Shown: in pieces, positions 14,791-17,600 of the stretch | How positions within the stretch are numbered: position 1 is the stretch's first letter | Layout: every line of letters starts with the position of its first letter | Assembly (NCBI GenBank): GCA_905213155.1 | Contig: CAJMHI010000040.1 | Coordinates: 1-17,600 of the forward strand | Length of the DNA: 17,600 nt | Origin: an uncultured Acidaminococcus sp. | Lineage (GTDB): Bacteria; Bacillota; Negativicutes; Acidaminococcales; Acidaminococcaceae | Direction of reading: 5' to 3' | The notes under the pieces: generated by a model | Database searches by the model: none | Told to the model about the DNA's origin: nothing | Seen by the model: only the letters and a program-made list of their open reading frames with translations | Program-made: the position numbers and the translations under genes

Positions 14791-16227
14791 TCACCCTTCA
14801 AACTGGAACTTATTGCCAAGTTTCATTTCTTTATCTGCACCATCCGGATAGATCCGATTGAAGCAAGCATAGCACATATCGTCCGGTTTCAAGACGGACA
14901 AACTTTCCCGCAGCCCTTTCATGGTAATATAGTGCAGACTGTCAGCTTTAATATATTCCCGGATTTCTTCCTCATTTTTGATGGCCGCGATCAATTCTTT
15001 CCGTTCAGAGGTATCAATACCATAGTAGCAGGAATCAACCACCGGGGGAGAACTGATGCACACATGCACCGCAGTAGCCCCTGCATCCCGCAATAGCTGC
15101 ACAATCAGGCCGCTGGTGGTCCCCCGTACGATGGAATCGTCCACCATCACCACGGATTTGCCAGCTACCAGACTCCTGTTGGCGTTGAGTTTTAGGCGAA
15201 CGGAATTCAGCCGCTGCTTTTGGGTCGGCTGGATAAATGTACGGCCAATGTATTTATTTTTGGTCAGTCCTTCTACAAAAGGAATCCCTGCTTCCAGGCC
15301 ATACCCGATAGCCGCCGGTGTTCCGGAATCTGGTACAGAAATCACAATATCCGCCTTGATATCTTTGGTCTCCCGTGCCAGGATCCGCCCCATATTCAGG
15401 CGCGCCCGATACACGCTTTCCCCATCAAGAACGCTGTCCGGCCGGGCAAAATACACATATTCAAATACGCAGTGAGCGCAGTGTTCCGGGGTATGCTCAC
15501 AATACATAATGCTTTCCGGTTCTTTTTCTGCATCTTTTATAATTATCATTTCCCCAGGAGCAATATCCCGCACGTATTCTGCCCCCACCTGATCCAAGGC
15601 GCAGGTTTCACTGGCAAGCACCCAGCCATGATGCAGCCGTCCCAGGCACAGTGGATGGAATCCATAAGGATCCCGGAAGGCAACAATCTGATCGTCCCCC
15701 ATCACAAGGATACTAAATGCACCTTTTATGGTATTAGCTGCTTCTGCCACCCGTTCCGGAAGTGTTTTCTTTCGGCTGCGGGCAATGAGCGCCAAGACCA
15801 CTTCTGTATCCACCGTGGTTTGGAACACATGCCCTTCTTTACTGAGTTCATCCCGCAACTGTACCGCATTCGTCAGATTGCCGTTATGAGATAATGCCAG
15901 ATTGCCCCCATCATAAAATACCTTCAGGGGCTGTACATTATAGGACAGGCTGGAACCCGTAGTCGAGTAGCGTACGTGCCCGATGGCCATATAGCCATCC
16001 AGGCCTTGCAGTCCGCTTTTAAATACATCATTCACCAGGCCCATACCTTTTTTGATGTGCATATTACGGCCATTGCTTACCGCAATTCCGGCGCTCTCCT
16101 GTCCCCTATGCTGAAGGGCAAAAAGTCCCCAATAAGTATTTAATGCTACATCATCATTTTTGGAATAAATGCCAAAAACACCACATTCCTCGTGTAGTGT
16201 ATCACCCTGCAGCTCTTTTTCCCACAT
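14791..16227 (-). CDS. purF: Amidophosphoribosyltransferase, Fe-S cluster type
   Basis: This is the first committed step of purine synthesis: glutamine plus PRPP to phosphoribosylamine. The 478 residues start with a 14-residue propeptide (ending HEE) before C15, the N-terminal nucleophile of the glutaminase domain (CGVFGI); RGQESAGIA follows at 41-49. The phosphoribosyltransferase domain has the PRPP loop VVMVDDSIVRGTTSG at 359-373. C253, C400, C452 and C455 match the four ligands of the 4Fe-4S cluster in the B. subtilis enzyme, so this is the oxygen-sensitive, propeptide-processed class. Just before C253 there are extra Cys and His residues (CEHTPEHCAHC, 243-253). AGGAGG precedes the ATG. 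It lies 12 bases after purE and 12 before purM. A purL or purC gene often separates purE and purF in Bacillus but is absent here. Confidence 0.97.
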   Translation of the reverse strand: MWEKELQGDTLHEECGVFGIYSKNDDVALNTYWGLFALQHRGQESAGIAVSNGRNMHIKKGMGLVNDVFKSGLQGLDGYMAIGHVRYSTTGSSLSYNVQPLKVFYDGGNLALSHNGNLTNAVQLRDELSKEGHVFQTTVDTEVVLALIARSRKKTLPERVAEAANTIKGAFSILVMGDDQIVAFRDPYGFHPLCLGRLHHGWVLASETCALDQVGAEYVRDIAPGEMIIIKDAEKEPESIMYCEHTPEHCAHCVFEYVYFARPDSVLDGESVYRARLNMGRILARETKDIKADIVISVPDSGTPAAIGYGLEAGIPFVEGLTKNKYIGRTFIQPTQKQRLNSVRLKLNANRSLVAGKSVVMVDDSIVRGTTSGLIVQLLRDAGATAVHVCISSPPVVDSCYYGIDTSERKELIAAIKNEEEIREYIKADSLHYITMKGLRESLSVLKPDDMCYACFNRIYPDGADKEMKLGNKFQFEG

Positions 16228-16239
16228 AAGTCCTCCTGC

Positions 16240-16743
16240 TCAGGCTTTTTCCGCGACAGCCCGGGTAGCGGCCAGTTTTTCTCCCTTGGCTTTCACTTCT
16301 TCCTTCATTTTGGCACGATACGCCGCCAATTTCTGTACCAATTCCGGATGTTTTCCAGCCAAAATCTCTACAGCAAAAATTCCTGCGTTTTTAGCGCCAT
16401 TGATAGCCATGGTAGCGACAGGAATCCCAGACGGCATTTGCACAAAGCTCAGCAAGGAATCCATTCCGCCCAAAGGCGTAGCATCAATAGGAATCCCAAT
16501 CACCGGCAGTGTAGTATACGCAGCGATAAATCCGCCCAAGTGCGCTGCAGCACCTGCTGCCGCAATAATAGCTTCCACGCCACGCTCCCGGGCGCCTTCG
16601 GCAAACGTTTTGACCAGTTCCGGAGTCCGATGGGCACTGGCAACCTGTACCTCGGTTTCAATCCCAAATTCTTTCAGGACTTTTTCTGCTGCCTCCAGTT
16701 TTGGCCAGTCCGAATTGCTTCCCATAATGATTGCTACCTTCAT
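16240..16743 (-). CDS. purE: N5-carboxyaminoimidazole ribonucleotide mutase (PurE, class I-like)
   Basis: It moves the carboxyl group of N5-CAIR to C4 to give CAIR; class I enzymes need PurK, which is not in this window. The 167 residues show the phosphate loop MGSNSDWP at 7-14, SAHRTP at 36-41, AGAAAHLGG at 63-71 and DSLLSFVQMPSGIPV at 95-109. The usual AHLPG reads AHLGG here. The C-terminal tail from about 130 is Lys/Ala-rich. Two adjacent ATGs follow GGAGGTG; I prefer the second (16743), which gives the typical MKVAIIMGS start and better spacing, but 16746 is possible. The frame is also open for 14 codons upstream (MGGMIPGAFF...), inside the leader. It is the first gene of the purine operon. 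Confidence 0.95.
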   Translation of the reverse strand: MKVAIIMGSNSDWPKLEAAEKVLKEFGIETEVQVASAHRTPELVKTFAEGARERGVEAIIAAAGAAAHLGGFIAAYTTLPVIGIPIDATPLGGMDSLLSFVQMPSGIPVATMAINGAKNAGIFAVEILAGKHPELVQKLAAYRAKMKEEVKAKGEKLAATRAVAEKA

Positions 16744-16841
16744 CATTGACACCTCCAAGAAAAAAGCCCCAGGAATCATTCCACCCACTTGTGTATATGC
16801 TTCTCAGGGATCTTCGCTGACACAACTTTCAACTTACCCTT

Positions 16842-16870
16842 ATTCTATCAATAGGGCCGTAGGCTGTCAA
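16842..16870 (-). promoter_or_regulatory. Promoter of the purine operon
   Basis: The transcribed sense has a perfect TTGACA (16865-16870), a 17-base spacer and TAGAAT (16842-16847, one mismatch). Transcription would start near 16835, leaving a leader of about 90 bases before purE. That leader is too short, and lacks the core sequences, for a purine riboswitch plus terminator of the B. subtilis pur type. Confidence 0.85.
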
Positions 16871-16875
16871 TGGAA

Positions 16876-16916
16876 TATCGAACTTTTATTAAAATAGTTA
16901 CAGTATCGTTCGTGTT
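16876..16916 (-). promoter_or_regulatory. PurBox-like inverted pair (candidate PurR operator)
   Basis: Reading with purE, AACACGAAC (complement of 16908-16916) is followed 24 bases after its GAAC by GTTCGATATT (complement of 16874-16883), which ends just upstream of the -35. The proximal arm, on the plus strand AATATCGAACTTT, matches the B. subtilis PurBox consensus AWWWCCGAACWWT at twelve of thirteen positions; the distal arm is weaker. Position and spacing relative to the promoter resemble the B. subtilis pur operon as I remember it. A matching PurR gene is encoded at 3158-3970. Confidence 0.7.
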
Positions 16917-16959
16917 TTCCCTCATTATAATTTTCACACTTTTACAATTTAAATTGGAG

Positions 16960-16965
16960 TATAAT
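16960..16965 (+). promoter_or_regulatory. Candidate -10 for the divergent secreted-protein gene
   Basis: A perfect TATAAT lies 20 bases before the ATG at 16986. The best upstream hexamers (CACTTT or TTTACA) are either poor or at the wrong distance. Transcription from it would leave a leader of only about 14 bases, just enough for the GAGGTG ribosome site. A second TATAAT at 16926-16931 also has no good -35. Confidence 0.35.
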
Positions 16966-16985
16966 AAAATTGTGAGGTGATCAAC

Positions 16986-17498
16986 ATGACACATTCATTG
17001 TGGACTAAAATCCTATCCTTCATAGCCATATCGTTATTTTCTTGTAGCGCATCCTGGGCTATGCCGGTACCCGGTACCGCGATCCATGTACCTAAACCAG
17101 GTGCTATCGGCACCCATTTGCCGCGCCCTACCGTTCCCATTGGCAATTACCAGCATCCGGGAAAAATCCCCATTCCTATGATTAGACCCGTAAATTCTCC
17201 CATTGCACCACGCCCCATTCCTACCCCCAAACTTAGTACTCTTGCCACCCTTCCGCAAACGAGCCAAATGATGCCCGCTGAAATTGGGCTGACCAAACAG
17301 GCGCAGCTTTTTGTGTACCGTCCATCACTCCAGCTTTACAGCTGGCAGCAGTCTGGCATGCTTACAGGGCTCACAGGATTTCAGGCGCTGGCTAATAACC
17401 CGCAGCTTTCTGCTGCCTGGTGGAAACCGCTGCCGCTTTGGAACCAAGGAGATAAGATGCAGGTCATCCTTCCCCGCTTAACGCAAGAAATTCACTAA
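16986..17498 (+). CDS. Small secreted proline-rich protein, unknown function
   Basis: I do not recognise this 170-residue protein. It starts with a signal peptide: K8, a hydrophobic stretch ILSFIAISLF, then SCSASWA with a likely signal peptidase I cut after A25. LFSC at 17-20 is an imperfect lipobox, so a lipoprotein is a less likely alternative. Mature residues 26-98 contain about 18 prolines spaced in PxP and PIP patterns (HVPKPG, RPIPTPK) and look extended and basic. Residues 101-170 are different, rich in Leu, Gln and Trp (LYSWQQSG, AAWWKPLPLW), and could form a small folded domain. The ATG at 16986 has GAGGTG seven bases upstream; a GTG nine bases earlier is in the same frame but less suitable. 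It is the only plus-strand gene and is divergent from purE, sharing its control region. Confidence 0.75.
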   Translation: MTHSLWTKILSFIAISLFSCSASWAMPVPGTAIHVPKPGAIGTHLPRPTVPIGNYQHPGKIPIPMIRPVNSPIAPRPIPTPKLSTLATLPQTSQMMPAEIGLTKQAQLFVYRPSLQLYSWQQSGMLTGLTGFQALANNPQLSAAWWKPLPLWNQGDKMQVILPRLTQEIH

Positions 17499-17504
17499 AG
17501 GTAT

Positions 17505-17523
17505 ACATCATTTATGTTTTTTT
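17505..17523 (+). terminator. Weak hairpin with T run after the secreted-protein gene
   Basis: ACAT and ATGT can pair around a five-base loop just before a run of seven T. The stem is short and A/T-rich, so this is a poor terminator candidate. Nothing stronger is visible in the remaining bases of the window. Confidence 0.2.
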
Positions 17524-17530
17524 CCATTAT

Positions 17531-17559
17531 TTTACTCATTGTTACCCTTGTATGATAAT
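17531..17559 (+). promoter_or_regulatory. Weak promoter-like pair at the right edge
   Basis: TTTACT, 17 bases, GATAAT. Each hexamer is imperfect and no gene start is visible before the window ends, so this is only a possibility for a gene beyond the edge. Confidence 0.2.
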
Positions 17560-17600
17560 TACAGAAGCAAAATCACCATTTTCCTTTCTTTAGATTCTGT

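Noticed and set aside
16744..16788. An upstream start for purE adding MGGMIPGAFFLEVS
   Set aside because: The family starts at MKVAIIMGS, and the GGAGGTG ribosome site is correctly placed only for the ATGs at 16743 or 16746.
16744..16834. A purine riboswitch or attenuator in the purE leader
   Set aside because: The leader is only about 90 bases, the conserved purine aptamer core is not visible, and the T6 run at about 16760 has no convincing stem before it; only a four-pair GGAA/TTCC hairpin is near.
1..17600. Defence system, prophage, CRISPR array, tRNA or rRNA genes
   Set aside because: All convincing frames are housekeeping metabolism, transport or regulators; no repeat array, cloverleaf-like segment or rRNA-like sequence was found on reading both strands.

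Overview
The window reads as a chromosomal stretch of a Firmicutes-type bacterium with roughly 50% G+C, strong Shine-Dalgarno sites (AGGAGG type) and B. subtilis-like gene blocks. The gene set (B. subtilis-type PurR, Fe-S cluster-type PurF with a propeptide, Ktr-type potassium transport, a protozoan/clostridial-type IMP dehydrogenase) and the absence of the sporulation-linked genes that sit in the same block in Bacillus would fit a Negativicutes lineage such as Acidaminococcaceae. That placement is inference from gene order and family resemblance only. Sixteen of the seventeen convincing protein genes lie on the minus strand, and one lies on the plus strand at the right-hand end.

Read in the direction of transcription (right to left) there are three minus-strand transcription units. 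(1) Positions 16870 to about 9593: a purine operon purE-purF-purM-purN-purH(cyclohydrolase domain only)-purD-guaB. It is preceded by a good sigma-A type promoter (TTGACA, 17 bp, TAGAAT) with a PurBox-like inverted pair just upstream, and it ends in a strong intrinsic terminator. (2) Positions 9572 to about 5691: an FMN-dependent alpha-hydroxy-acid oxidase-like gene, ktrB, ktrA and a SpoU/TrmH-family RNA methyltransferase. These are tightly packed and end in a second strong terminator. (3) Positions 5604 to the left edge: ispE, a GntR/FCD regulator, purR, glmU, prs and pth. This is the B. subtilis ispE-purR-glmU-prs-pth neighbourhood without yabJ, spoVG and ctc and with a GntR gene inserted. 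prs has its own internal promoter, and a hairpin separates prs from pth. On the plus strand, divergent from purE, is a gene for a small secreted proline-rich protein that I do not recognise.

The genes form a coherent circuit. Prs makes PRPP. PurF consumes PRPP in the first committed step. PurR carries a PRPP-binding motif and is expected to repress when PRPP is low. PurD, PurN, PurM, PurE and the cyclohydrolase carry out parts of the route to IMP, and GuaB takes IMP to XMP. Steps not encoded here are FGAR amidotransferase (purL/Q/S), purK, purC, purB and the AICAR transformylase half of PurH, so these must be elsewhere or replaced.

The most notable items are these. The IMP dehydrogenase matches the 503-residue Tritrichomonas foetus enzyme position for position at every published active-site residue I could check. 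PurH is naturally split. A PurBox pair has the same internal spacing and promoter geometry that I recall for the B. subtilis pur operon, and a weaker version lies upstream of the operon encoding PurR itself. A secreted proline-rich protein shares the purine control region. An oxidase linked to Ktr genes has an N-terminal four-cysteine motif. I see no tRNA, rRNA, CRISPR, insertion sequence or phage gene, and no gene-free stretch longer than about 240 bases.
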